DNA of 64,000 nt from Symbiodinium natans (Eukaryota; Sar; Dinophyceae; Suessiales; Symbiodiniaceae). The notes beneath the pieces are model-generated. The model was given only the letters and a program-made list of their open reading frames with translations. It was not told the DNA's origin and made no database searches. The stretch spans positions 124,001 to 188,000 of the forward strand of contig CAJNDS010000136.1 in NCBI GenBank assembly GCA_905221605.1. The letters run 5' to 3'. The position numbers and the translations under genes were made by a program. Below, one piece after another: positions 10,278 through 19,900 of this stretch. Numbering within the stretch: position 1 is the first letter of the stretch; every line of letters begins with the position of its first letter.

Positions 10278-12023
10278 ATGGAGTGGCATGTAGAGTTGTT
10301 CATTGGAGTGGGCTTCGTGGTGCAGCTCGCGTTAGCAGTCAAGCTGGTCTCCGGCACCGCCGCGAACAAAGGAAACATCAAGAAGTGGTTGATGTGGTGC
10401 CGGAGCTGTGTGGCTGGCCTTGTCCCGCGGCAAGAGCATGATTCCCGCACACGCGATCAGAGACTATGGAATGAAGTCATGCGGATTCACATCCAGCTGT
10501 CCCAGTGGACTATGGTCTTTCTGATGTTTGCTGGATTTGGGTTGCTGTCGGCGGCGCAAGTGTTTGTGCTGTCGGGATCAGACCCAGCGAAGTTTTGGTT
10601 ATCCCCGCCGCAGCTGTGGACAGGAACGTTTGGCCTTGTCGTCGTCTACTTGTTCACATTTGTGCCAGTCCGCTTCCAGTCCTACATGGTCCACGCCTTC
10701 TACGTCATGTTGAATATCATGGCGCTAGTCATGCTCCTGCCGTCCCACTGCCCCAGGGATCAGCTTATTCGGAATGCAATGACGCAATTCATTATGTTCC
10801 GCGTGCCTTCGATTCTTCTGACTCCTCGAGCATTGCTCGTGCTGGCCATGGGGTCCGGATACCTCCTTATGTCCTTCTTGCGATTTACGCTTGAGCCCAT
10901 TCCTGAAACCAGCGGCTGTGCAGTTGACGAGCAGTTCCTCGTGAGAATGGAGGTCTACGGGCTGATTGCTACGACCTTCCTCTCCCTCATGGTGAAGTCA
11001 ATGGTCAAGCGGAAGGTGGAACTGAGCGTGGACAGCAGTAACCTGGCGAAACAACTCAGTGCTGCATCCTCGTTGCTGAAGCTTACTTGCGATGCCGTCG
11101 TTGAACTGGACGACCGTTTGCGACTCACAGAGCATTCCCCAGAGCTGTCCGCCTTACTTCTGCACCGACCAGGCTCCACCATGAAAGGCAAATGTCTGAC
11201 GGATTTCATGAAGCCTGACGATGCAACCCGTGCCACGCAAATCCTGTCTCGAGGGCCGTCTTCCCATGATACCCAGATCTCTGCTCACGCTTTTCACACG
11301 CGACTTGTGGATAGTTGCACAAGTAAGCTTTGCGCAGAGGTCTTTCAGGTGAAATACACCAAGCACGATGGCAAGGAGTATAGCTTGCTGGGCCTGCGTG
11401 ACTTCACAGACGTAAAGCCGCTCTCGGGAGGCAGTGCCATGGATGCGATTGAGCCAACTTCCAGCACGGACAGCGTGGGCTTGTCTGTCGGGCAGGTAAT
11501 GACAGCAACTGACACCACACAGGCAGTTGCAAGTTTCTGCTCGGAAGCTCTGGATGCAGAGGATACTGCAAGCAGCGTGGGCGTAGTCAGCTCCAATGAC
11601 GAGTCGTTTCTGATGCGGCCCCGAACGGTCTACATGCATATCGACCCGGAAGGCATGCTGATACAGGCGGCTTCATCCCCCTTGATGGCGCTGGCGGGCT
11701 CGCAGCTGGCAGACGTGTTCCCTTCCCCGCACACGACGCTGCTGTTGGAGCAACTCCGTCGTGAGGCAGACCTTTTCCGAAGTAGGGGCGAGGAACCCCC
11801 ATCCCGCGTTCTCCACTACGAAGAGATGCCCGTGATTTTGATTCCTGGCACGGTCGACCGCATCACCGGGACCATGCAGATCACCCAAGTGAGATCTGGC
11901 GGGACACACGTCCTCATGGCATTCGCCCCGCACCGGCCAAGATCGGAGTCCGAGGGTCGGCGCAGCTCTCGGAATTCCTTGAGATCTGTACCAGAGAATC
12001 GTGAGACAGCGCTGTGCCTCTAG
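10278..12023 (+). CDS. Multi-pass membrane protein with PAS-like sensor domain, intronless
   Basis: A 581-codon single exon from an ATG at 10278 to TAG at 12021. The N-terminal ~245 residues contain about six hydrophobic helices, e.g. WTMVFLMFAGFGLLSAAQVF and LWTGTFGLVVVYLFTFVPV. A linker (MVKSMVKRKVEL) leads to a PAS-like region, residues about 265-385: LKLTCDAVVELDDRLRL, followed by SPELSALLL and later YSLLGLRDFTDVKPL, matching the PAS pattern 'D-A-h-h-x-h-D-x-x-h-r-h...S-P'. A second, weaker PAS-like segment may lie near residues 450-550. The C-terminus is Ser/Arg-rich. No cyclase or kinase output domain is seen. It probably senses a ligand or redox state at a membrane; the exact role is unknown. 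Confidence 0.65.
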   Translation: MEWHVELFIGVGFVVQLALAVKLVSGTAANKGNIKKWLMWCRSCVAGLVPRQEHDSRTRDQRLWNEVMRIHIQLSQWTMVFLMFAGFGLLSAAQVFVLSGSDPAKFWLSPPQLWTGTFGLVVVYLFTFVPVRFQSYMVHAFYVMLNIMALVMLLPSHCPRDQLIRNAMTQFIMFRVPSILLTPRALLVLAMGSGYLLMSFLRFTLEPIPETSGCAVDEQFLVRMEVYGLIATTFLSLMVKSMVKRKVELSVDSSNLAKQLSAASSLLKLTCDAVVELDDRLRLTEHSPELSALLLHRPGSTMKGKCLTDFMKPDDATRATQILSRGPSSHDTQISAHAFHTRLVDSCTSKLCAEVFQVKYTKHDGKEYSLLGLRDFTDVKPLSGGSAMDAIEPTSSTDSVGLSVGQVMTATDTTQAVASFCSEALDAEDTASSVGVVSSNDESFLMRPRTVYMHIDPEGMLIQAASSPLMALAGSQLADVFPSPHTTLLLEQLRREADLFRSRGEEPPSRVLHYEEMPVILIPGTVDRITGTMQITQVRSGGTHVLMAFAPHRPRSESEGRRSSRNSLRSVPENRETALCL

Positions 12024-12552
12024 CAGTCCTAGTAGGTTTCGAGCTTGGGACTTGCATTCAGACTCTTTACTAAAAGCTCATAGGCACCTTACTGCATTGA
12101 GACAGCGTTTATCAGAAACCAAACAACTTGTGGCACGAAAGCTGCCAAGACAAGTCAACATCGCCGATAAGGCGTTGCTTACGGTCGCCCGTACGACGAA
12201 TGTAGCCCCACAACACAGTCATGGCTTTGTATATGTAGAAGGCATTCAGCCAAAGTTTGTCGCAGAGGCGTGCGGAGCGCAGACTTTTTTGTGAGGGTGG
12301 TGGATGAGTCACTGCTCGAGCAAAGCAGGGAGTCCCTTCTATATATCCCTCTGTAAGTGGGGGTTGGGTTGGGACACAATTTTGCGAAAGTCCCACCTTG
12401 CTGAGACTTCAGTCGAGGGTTTGCGAGACCCGTGAGTTCACTGCGTTTAGTCATCCTGTTCTTGGTGACGGTACAACGATCCAAGAATGCATCCTTTGTA
12501 CAGTGTAGACCGGACTTCTCCTGGAGGGGGAAAACTTCCGAGCTTTTGCCTT
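12024..12552. other. Intergenic, nothing recognised
   Basis: 3' flank of the PAS gene. No gene motif, RNA gene or tandem repeat is seen before the first telomere-like array at 12553. Confidence 0.45.
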
Positions 12553-12656
12553 AAGCCCTAAGCCCTAAGCCCTAAGCCCCAAACCCTAAACCCTAAACCC
12601 CAAACCCTAAACCCTAAACCCTAAACCCTGAACCCTGAACCCTGAACCCTAAACCC
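12553..12656. repeat. First CCCTAAA/CCCTAAG array
   Basis: About 14 heptamers: CCCTAAG at the left, then CCCTAAA with CCCCAAA and CCCTGAA variants. It marks the abrupt start of telomere-like repeats in the window and pairs as an inverted repeat with the TTTAGGG array at 12774-12853. Confidence 0.95.
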
Positions 12657-12773
12657 TTCATGTGAGACCGAGCCGCCGCTTCCCAAGCTTTGTTTGACCA
12701 ACTACGTCATCCTGCAGTGTGCAGGCGAACTACCCCAGACCCCTTGGGGGAGGATCCAGATATAGGATCCGCT

Positions 12774-12853
12774 TGAGGGTTTAGGGTTTAGGGTTTAGGG
12801 TTTAGGGTTTAGGGCTTAGGGCTTAGGGCTTAGGGTTTAGGGTTTAGGGTTTA
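12774..12853. repeat. TTTAGGG array, inverted relative to 12553-12656
   Basis: About 11 heptamers of TTTAGGG with three CTTAGGG variants. With the array at 12553 it flanks a unique ~118 bp spacer, giving a potential long hairpin. CTTAGGG units are the complement of the CCCTAAG units in the left arm. Confidence 0.95.
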
Positions 12854-13700
12854 GTGACCCAAGGGTAGTATTACGAGTGTATCGGGAGAATCCCCCTCCC
12901 CCTGTTTGCAAAAGATAAAAGCCTTTGTCGAGCGCCCGCCGTGCTGCTCATACACTTCAACAAAACCAGAGCCACTCGGTTGCAGTTTTTTGGGGAAATT
13001 CGCACAAGCAGGGGGGGCTCTCAAGGGAAGTTCCGTGCCACCATTCTTTCAAGAGCAGAATGCCCAATGCACACCGCGATGTGTATGAGACAGGGTCGTC
13101 TTCCTGTTTTCGCCGCCAGTCATTGCTAGAGCTTTTGTAAACGTCAATGCGTGAACTGGCGCTCTCATTGCATTCTCTCGCATGCTCAGTGCAGAGGTGG
13201 CTCGTTTCCTTTTAATCGCGTAACCCCTAGTCTCGAGCGTTGAAGTGTCGTCCCTGTTGGCGTGCCGACGTCCCAAGCGTGTGTGGCTTTTCATGTCTTC
13301 TGTTGGTTTCTTTTGGAACATTTTGTCGCAAAGCGGTGCTTCGTGCCTCGCTCGACGCAACCGGGGCGTGTCGTGAGACATGCCAGGCAAAGGCGTGTGA
13401 ACAGCGACGAGCTAGCCTCCACGTTGTTTTCCCCTATTTATAGGTCATCGCCACCCACGGGATGGGCCAGGGTCGGCCACGAGCGGGGGGTAGCCGTCTG
13501 GGCATCCTGGTGAGTCACCCATGTGCACCCATGTGCACCCATGCTACATGCGCGAACGCTGAGTGAAAGAGGAGCAAGTGTTCGTTGGACCTGCAGCCCT
13601 TGGGTATTACAATCAAAGATGCCCACTTAGGCTCATATAAGTGGTGCCACCTTAGTGCCAGCCGTCATACGCACATTACGAAAGGGGTAGCTTCTGGTGC
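12854..13700. other. Upstream region of the RING-CH/TPR gene
   Basis: No coding sequence is supported. ACCCATGTGC is repeated near 13517-13536. The leader of the next gene probably lies at the right end; an AG at 13690-13691 just before the ATG could serve as a trans-splice acceptor (inference). Confidence 0.35.
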
Positions 13701-16284
13701 ATGTCCTGCCGCCTGTGCTTGGAAGATGGTGGCGCCCAAGAGCTGCTGTCCCCCTGTGCCTGTCGGGGTTCATCCGGCTACGTGCATGCGGAGTGCTTGG
13801 TGCAGTGGTGCGTCTGCCAGGGAAACTTTCGGACTTGTGACGTCTGCCACCAGCCTCTTGCAAGCATGTTCAGCAGGATAGAAGTAAGTTTGTGTGCTCT
13901 CGTTTTTTAGACGAACAACTTGGTTTTCATATGTTGTCATCAAGGGCCGAATGCCATCACACACTGAGGCCGTTCGTTGGGAAGGCGGCGTTGCTTTTGG
14001 CCAGGCATGCTTTCCAACGTGCAGATCCGTTGGGCGAGGTGCGAAACACTAAGGTTTCATAGCTCTTGTCAGTCCGTGATGTCAGCTCGAGGAGCATCCC
14101 GAAGCACTAGCAGCGACATACCATTTGGCACAAGCACTGGCTGGAGAAGGCTCGCGGACTGTTGGTGGTGCAGGGTGTGGAAAGCAGTCAGTGCATGGCA
14201 GTTCACAGCGTGCACAACGTGGTTTGCGCAGTCGACCTATCTGGCACAGGTTGCCACAAAGAAGCCACAAAGTGGCGCGGCGGAAATGTGTCAGAGCGAT
14301 GAAGGCAATGTGGAAGCCTGTGCAAGGTTTAATCATCGAGCACGCGGCTTAGCAGTGAACTCAGGCTCTTTGAATACCTTCAGACCATCTACGTCCGCAA
14401 GAAAGGTGCAACTTGGGATGTTCTCCCGTTATGCTAACAGTCCCTAATTCGGATTATAATTACGGGGGCACTGTAAGCCCTATTAAGGACTGTTCGTATA
14501 AGGGGGGAGCATCCCAAGGTGTATCGCACTTGGACACGTTGGCGGTGTGCAGTTCCTGGGCATTGTCCTTGTCTGCCTTAGAGAAGTACGAGGACGCGGC
14601 GACCTTCCAGGCCTCGTCTACTAGGACCCCCAGAGTGGGTGGGATGTTTCCCCGAAGAATAGCAGTCCTTAAGAGGGATGTTCGTAGTCCCGCCCATTAT
14701 CATCTCTATTAAGGACTGTTGGTATAAGGGGGAACATCCCCAACTTATTCCCTTTTTTTGGGGAGTTTAGGCTCCCTTCTGAACCCCGTTAAACCAAAAA
14801 AAGGGCGCCATGTTGATTCCGAGCCTAGTCTGATAACCCGAACCCTAATACACCTTAAACCCCGAAACCCTAAACCACGTAGACCCAAAACCCGAAACCC
14901 TAGAAACCCTAAACCCTAAAGAAACGCCACAAACAGGATTTGTTCAACATTGGTTTGGGTGCTTTTGCGCTCGGAGACCTCAACTGGGACACACATTCTT
15001 GTTTTGTTGTTTTTGCACGGCGCCTCCGAAGGCTTCCGTGTTGACCCAGTTGCGAAGCAAAGTCGGGAGTGATCACGCGCGGTCTATGACAGAGCTCCTT
15101 GCTGGCAGCGATCGAATGCTTTCGTGTTTCGTGGTCGAAAAGCAAAAACGAAGTTGTCAGAACGGGTTGGGGAACTGCCACCTTCCCTGACAGGGCCAAC
15201 AATCTTGCCTTGACCCTGACGCATCTGGGTCGGCATGATGAGGCGCTCCCCCTTTTCCGGGAGGCGCAACCCTAAACCCTAAACCCTTTAACCCTTTAAC
15301 CCTTTAACCCTTTAACCCTTTAACCCTTTAACCCTTTAACCCTTTTAACCTTTAACCCTTTAACCCTTTAACCCTTTAACCCTTTAACCCTTTAAACCCT
15401 AAACCCTAAACCCTCCGCGAGGCACTGGAGTTCCACGAGCGGACGCGCGGAGCGCGGTGCCAGGAGTGGATCACCGCGGCCAACAACTTGGCCGGCAGCT
15501 TGTGCAAGGCCTTGTGCTCTCGGAAGGTCGCCTTTTTGAGGGGTTTAGGGTTTGTAGGGTTTAGGGTTGAGGGTTTAGGGTTTTTCCGAACTTGTAACCT
15601 CATCTTCACCACAGCAAAGAAGGCGTGTGTGTGCGGGTGTTTGTGTGCCCCTGTGCCTGTGTGCAGGCAGGAGACCTCGAGGAAGCCGCCGAGGTCATCC
15701 TGCAAAGGGGACATGACTAGGACCCAGGGCAAGTAAACCTTAAACGGCCCTAAACGGCCCTAAACGGCCCTAAACGGCCCTAAGCGGCCCTAAACGGCCC
15801 TAAGCCCTAAACCCGAAACAAGTAAGTACTCTGCCTTCGGAAAGCAAGCCCTTCCTTGTGGGAATCATGCGCAGGTCTTCGCCAGAGCTGTGGCAAATTG
15901 CAGCCGGGTGCTGGGCGAACGGCATCCCCTCTCCCTGAAGTCCACCAGCAACCTTGTGGTCCCTCAGCGGATTTCCTTGGAGCAAGACGTGCCCGCAATC
16001 TCTTGAGTCTGTGGTTCAAACGTTCTTGGGTTTAGTTCTTCGGGCTTCAGCCAGCAGAAGTCCAGTCGAGTTTAGGGTTTAGGGTTTAGGGTTTAGGGTT
16101 GAGGGTTGAGGGTTTAGGGTTTAGGGTTTAGGGTGAGGTTGTGCTCCACCAGCTGGGTCGTATGGACGAAGCCGCAGAGGCGCAGGCCAAGCTGGTTTCC
16201 CTCTTCGAGGACATGGCAACCCTACCCTGGCCCCGAGAATGGGCGTCAATGTCGCAATGCCCTGCTTATCCCAGAGATCCCTAG
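13701..16284 (+). CDS. RING-CH (MARCH-type) zinc finger plus TPR repeats protein
   Basis: Proposed exons: 13701-13883, 14092-14149, 14250-14271, 14365-14405, 14519-14610, 15032-15093, 15194-15263, 15422-15508, 15667-15693, 15875-15955, 16138-16284. Frames join without a break to give about 289 residues. Exon 1 encodes a RING-CH domain: CRLCLEDGG, CACRGSSGYVHAECLVQW and CDVCHQPL (C4HC3), typical of E3 ubiquitin ligases that bind E2 enzymes. The rest is kinesin-light-chain-like TPRs, a protein-binding solenoid: EHPEALAATYHLAQALAGEG, HLDTLAVCSSWALSLSALEK, LALTLTHLGRHDEALPLFRE, ANNLAGSLCKAGDLEEAAEV, LGERHPLSLKSTSNL and LHQLGRMDEAAEAQAK. Donors are GT or GC. Uncertain points are the terminal exon end (an alternative GA donor lies at about 16208) and whether the first ATG is the true start. 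Joining RING-CH and TPR in one gene rests on frame continuity. Confidence 0.7.
14412..14518. mobile_element. Inverted-repeat element family A, copy 1, forming an intron
   Basis: The ends are CTTGGGATGTTCTCCC and GGGGGGAGCATCCCAAG, an almost perfect terminal inverted repeat continuing inward through TATGCTAACAGTCC and GGACTGTTCGTATA. The intron between TPR exons 4 and 5 runs from 14406 to 14518, so it is this element plus six bases; its AG acceptor is the last two bases of the element. GTG occurs on both sides. Confidence 0.85.
14637..14744. mobile_element. Inverted-repeat element family A, copy 2
   Basis: Left end gggtgggatgtttccc, right end gggggaacatccccaac, with the inner segments AGCAGTCCTTAA and TTAAGGACTGTTGGTATA shared with copy 1. 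It lies inside the next intron (14611-15031) of the same gene. Confidence 0.8.
15269..15413. repeat. CCCTAAA array switching to an 8-mer CCCTTTAA array
   Basis: Two CCCTAAA units, then about 15 CCCTTTAA octamers, then CCCTAAA again, ending eight bases before the 3' splice site of the TPR exon at 15422. The left edge begins about five bases after the donor at 15264, so the array makes up almost the whole intron. Confidence 0.95.
15736..15815. repeat. CCCTAAACGG decamer array
   Basis: Six to seven copies of a 10-base derivative of the telomeric unit (CCCTAAACGG), ending in ordinary CCCTAAACCC. It lies in an intron of the TPR gene. Confidence 0.9.
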
Positions 16285-16503
16285 ATTATGGGTTCCCCTA
16301 CTACCCCCCTCTATGCTACCCCCCCTAGGTTCCCCCCCCATAATTAAGGCTATTTAGGGAGAGTGAAGCTTCTAGAGCATGAACTTGTTCAGAAAAATTC
16401 GCCACCCGATGTTCCAGGAGGCCCATGGCAAGGACTCCCAGCAGACCAGAAGCTGGGTCGGAACTTGTCTTTGTCTTGCGCTTGGTTGGTAAACATAATA
16501 GTA

Positions 16504-16928
16504 CCCTACACCCTAAACCCTAAACCCTAACCCTAAACCCTAAAACCTAAACCCTCAGCCTAAGTTTGGATTGGTGCTTGCTGGGGCCGCACCGACTGAG
16601 GACGAGCCGCATCGTTTCTGGAGCTGTTGCAGGGGCCGCAAAGAGGGCAGAAGCGAGCTTTTGGCGACAAAAAAAAGAACTGAATAGAGCCCCCCCTTCC
16701 GAAGCTCAGATGCACCCGAAAGCTCAGATGCACCTGGCACCGCTGCAGTTCAGTCTGCACTTGACGTTGCGACCTGCAATCCCCCGCAGTGAGTTGACAT
16801 GCACAGGATCAAGAGTTGGGCAAGATGGCAGCTTGTGTACGTTGTGATGCTTCTGTCTTGATGCACACGCGGATGCAGCCCTTAAGCGCACGAATCCCCC
16901 CCGGAAGAAGCCACTGGCCGGAGAAGCC
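16504..16928. other. Spacer between TPR and HIBADH-type genes
   Basis: A CCCTAAA array at 16504-16556, then mixed sequence without a recognised motif. Short open frames exist on both strands. The leader or an extra 5' exon of the next gene may lie here. Confidence 0.35.
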
Positions 16929-19900
16929 ATGATCCGGAGTCGCTTTGCTGCTGCTGCCAAGCGCGTCGGTTTCGTCGGCCTCGGGAGCATGGGCAGTGGT
17001 TCCCTGGACGCGGTCCAGTCCCTAATTAAGCCTTGCAAAAGGCTCTAAACACATCGTAGTTCGGTACAGCTCAGCCAGTTATACATCGAGCATCCCGCCG
17101 GAAGCCCCAAGCAGCCCGAAAATCCCAAGAGCCACGTAGCCTTATACAGTTCGAACTACAGTAGCACGCGGCAATGGGCCACTGAAGAATAGGGCTCCAT
17201 TAACCCCTAAACCCCAAACCCTAAACCCCAAACCCTAACCCCGCATTGCTGTGGCTAGTCGGGTGGCAAACAAACCCTAAACCCCAAACCTAAACCCTAA
17301 ACCCTAAACCCCAAACCCTAATCCCTAAACCCTAAACCCTTACTCCCACGCAAACCATACCCAATCGTGGCGACAGGCATGGCCTCGAACTTGGTTTCCA
17401 GCTTGGCCGCTGGGAAGCCCCAGGCCGTGCCAAGGGTTTAGGGTTTAGGGTTTAGGGTTTAGGGTTTAGAGTTTAGGGTTTGGGGTTTAGGGTTTGGGGT
17501 TTCGGGTTTAGGGTTTAAGGGAAGCGGGTGTTACGACATCGTGGGGCTGGAGAGGCTCGGTCCCATACCCAAGGCTCTAAACCCCTTTCGGTCAAGCTCT
17601 GAAGCCTCAAATCCCCAACCCCTAAACAACTCCTTCAACCCTGAAACAACGATCCACACTTAACGCGTGCAAGAATATGCTGATGATTATTTTGCTACTT
17701 GTCTTAGAGTTCTTGTTTGTTTACTTGTTGCAGCTGCTGACATTGCAAGGGCAGCGCGCTCCTCTTCGACCGCGTCCCTGCGGTGGCTCGGCGCACGGCC
17801 GAGGCGGGCGCAGGGGCGGCCGAGGTGGCCTCCAGATGCAAGGCCGCAGTTAGGGTTTAGGGTTTAGGGTTTAGGGTTTAGGGGAAACGGTCTCGGGTCT
17901 GGGGTTAAGGGAACTTGTGCTTTTGGGGTTTCGGCCCAAGACGGGCGCATGATCTACTAGAGCAACCGCCATGTTTCGGGCTTTCTCAGAGGCCTGGCGG
18001 ATAAAGGGCGTTATGGAGATGTTGCGTGGTTGCTCGGATGTCAGCAGCCCGAAGCGGCGGGCACCCACCCCACCCTCAGATGGCCTCAGGGAGCGCGGGA
18101 AGAGCAGCAACCTGGGCCCACTGCTGTGAGGGGGTTTAGGGTTTAGGGTTTAGGGTCTCGCACAATGCACAAAAGGTCGGGAACTCCCGATTGGTGTTGA
18201 TTCTCCCTGCAGACCGAACTGGAAGCGAACCTCCAAGCACCCAGATGTTCAGCCATGTTCGATTAAACCATTAGACCCTTAAAAACCCTAAGCCCTATAC
18301 CTGGGACTTTTTTACCTACAGTTTAGTCGTAACCACCCCTGAATTCCTAGGTGCACCCCAGACAAAACTGCATGTTAAGCTGAGGCCTCCCAGAACTCGC
18401 GGAAGGGAGTGACGTGGTGTTCCTGTGCTTGCCGGAGGCGCAGAGAGCGCTTCGGGACCCACGGCTAAGGCGTGAATCCCCCCCCTGAACCCCAGTTAGG
18501 GTTTGGGTTTAGGGTTTAGGGTTTAGGGTTTAGGGTTTAGGGTTTAGGGTTTAGGGTTTAGGGTTTAGGGTTTAGGGTTTAGGGTTTAGGCCCATATCCT
18601 AAACCCCAGTCCCTAAAACTTGGTATAGAGTCCCAAAGGCATGAGTCCCCGGCATGTAGCCGGGTGCATGGATCCTCATGGATCTAAGGGGCTGATCCCT
18701 CACGGAAAAGGAAGCTACTTGCATCAGGGAGGCAGAACCGCCGTTCAGAGGCTGGGAGGGGCTGCTTCTGATCGTGGGCATGGGCAGGTGAGCCCAGGTA
18801 GGAGCACCTAAACCCTAAACCCTAAACCCTAAACCCTAAACCCTAAACCCTAAACCCTAAACCCTAAACCCTAAACCCTAAACCCTAAACCCTAAACCCT
18901 AAACCCTAAACCCTAAACCCTAAACCCTAAACCTAACCCTAAACCCTAAACCCTAAACCCTAAACCCTAAACCCTAAACCCTAAACCCTAAACCCTAAAC
19001 CCTAAACCCTAAACCCTAAACCCTAAACCCTAAACCCTAAACCCTAAAACCCTAAACCCTAAACCCTAAACCCCAAAGACAACTGCTTGTCGAGCTCCGG
19101 GGCCAGGGTGCCGTGGTCCTTGACGCTGTTCGGACCATGGCTGGGAGTCTGCGCGAAGGCCGACCGTGGGGTTCGTGACAAGGAAGCTGAGCTTAGAGGC
19201 GGGTTTGGGAGTCAGGGTGGAAGATTTAGGTTTTTACCATGTCTGGCTCGCTCTTTCTCTCTCTCTCTCTCTCTCTTTTCTCTCTCTCTCTCTCTCTCTC
19301 CCTCTCTGTTTCTGTGGTGAGGCTAGAAAGTATTGGACCTTCGGCAGGTGATACGGCATGCTCAATTCTTGGGGCGTGAGCCTCTATTTGGATATCCTGC
19401 CCTTGGTCGGTTACGAAGCGAGAAAATTCTAGACCCACTCGCCCATGTGGGTGGCAAAAACGCTGAAAGCCCAAACCCTAAGCAAAATAAGCAAATAAGC
19501 CACACAAAAGACGTGAAAAGCACGAAGCCAAATAAGCAAAAAAGAACTCACATCTACCTGGACCTCTCAACCCGCAACGCAGCCCTGGCTAGGGTCCCTG
19601 GTGGTCGACAACAGCACTACGTCGCCGGCCGTCGCACGGCAAGCGCCTTGGCCTTGTTCACTCAGGGTTTAGGGTTTAGGGTTTAGGGTTTTGGGTTTAG
19701 GGTTAAGGAAAAGGGTTTAGGGTAGTGGCCAAAGCTCAGTCGCAGTCTCCCAATGAGACGGGTGCGGGAGTAATAGCACGGAGCTGGGGAAATACGCATG
19801 TGGCCCCTGATCCCAGAACCCGAAGTCCTGCATGGGTTTGTAAAGGAAACCTGGGCTCTTTCGCAGCCTTGAAAGTTTTGACTTGGCAAGGCCACGGCCC

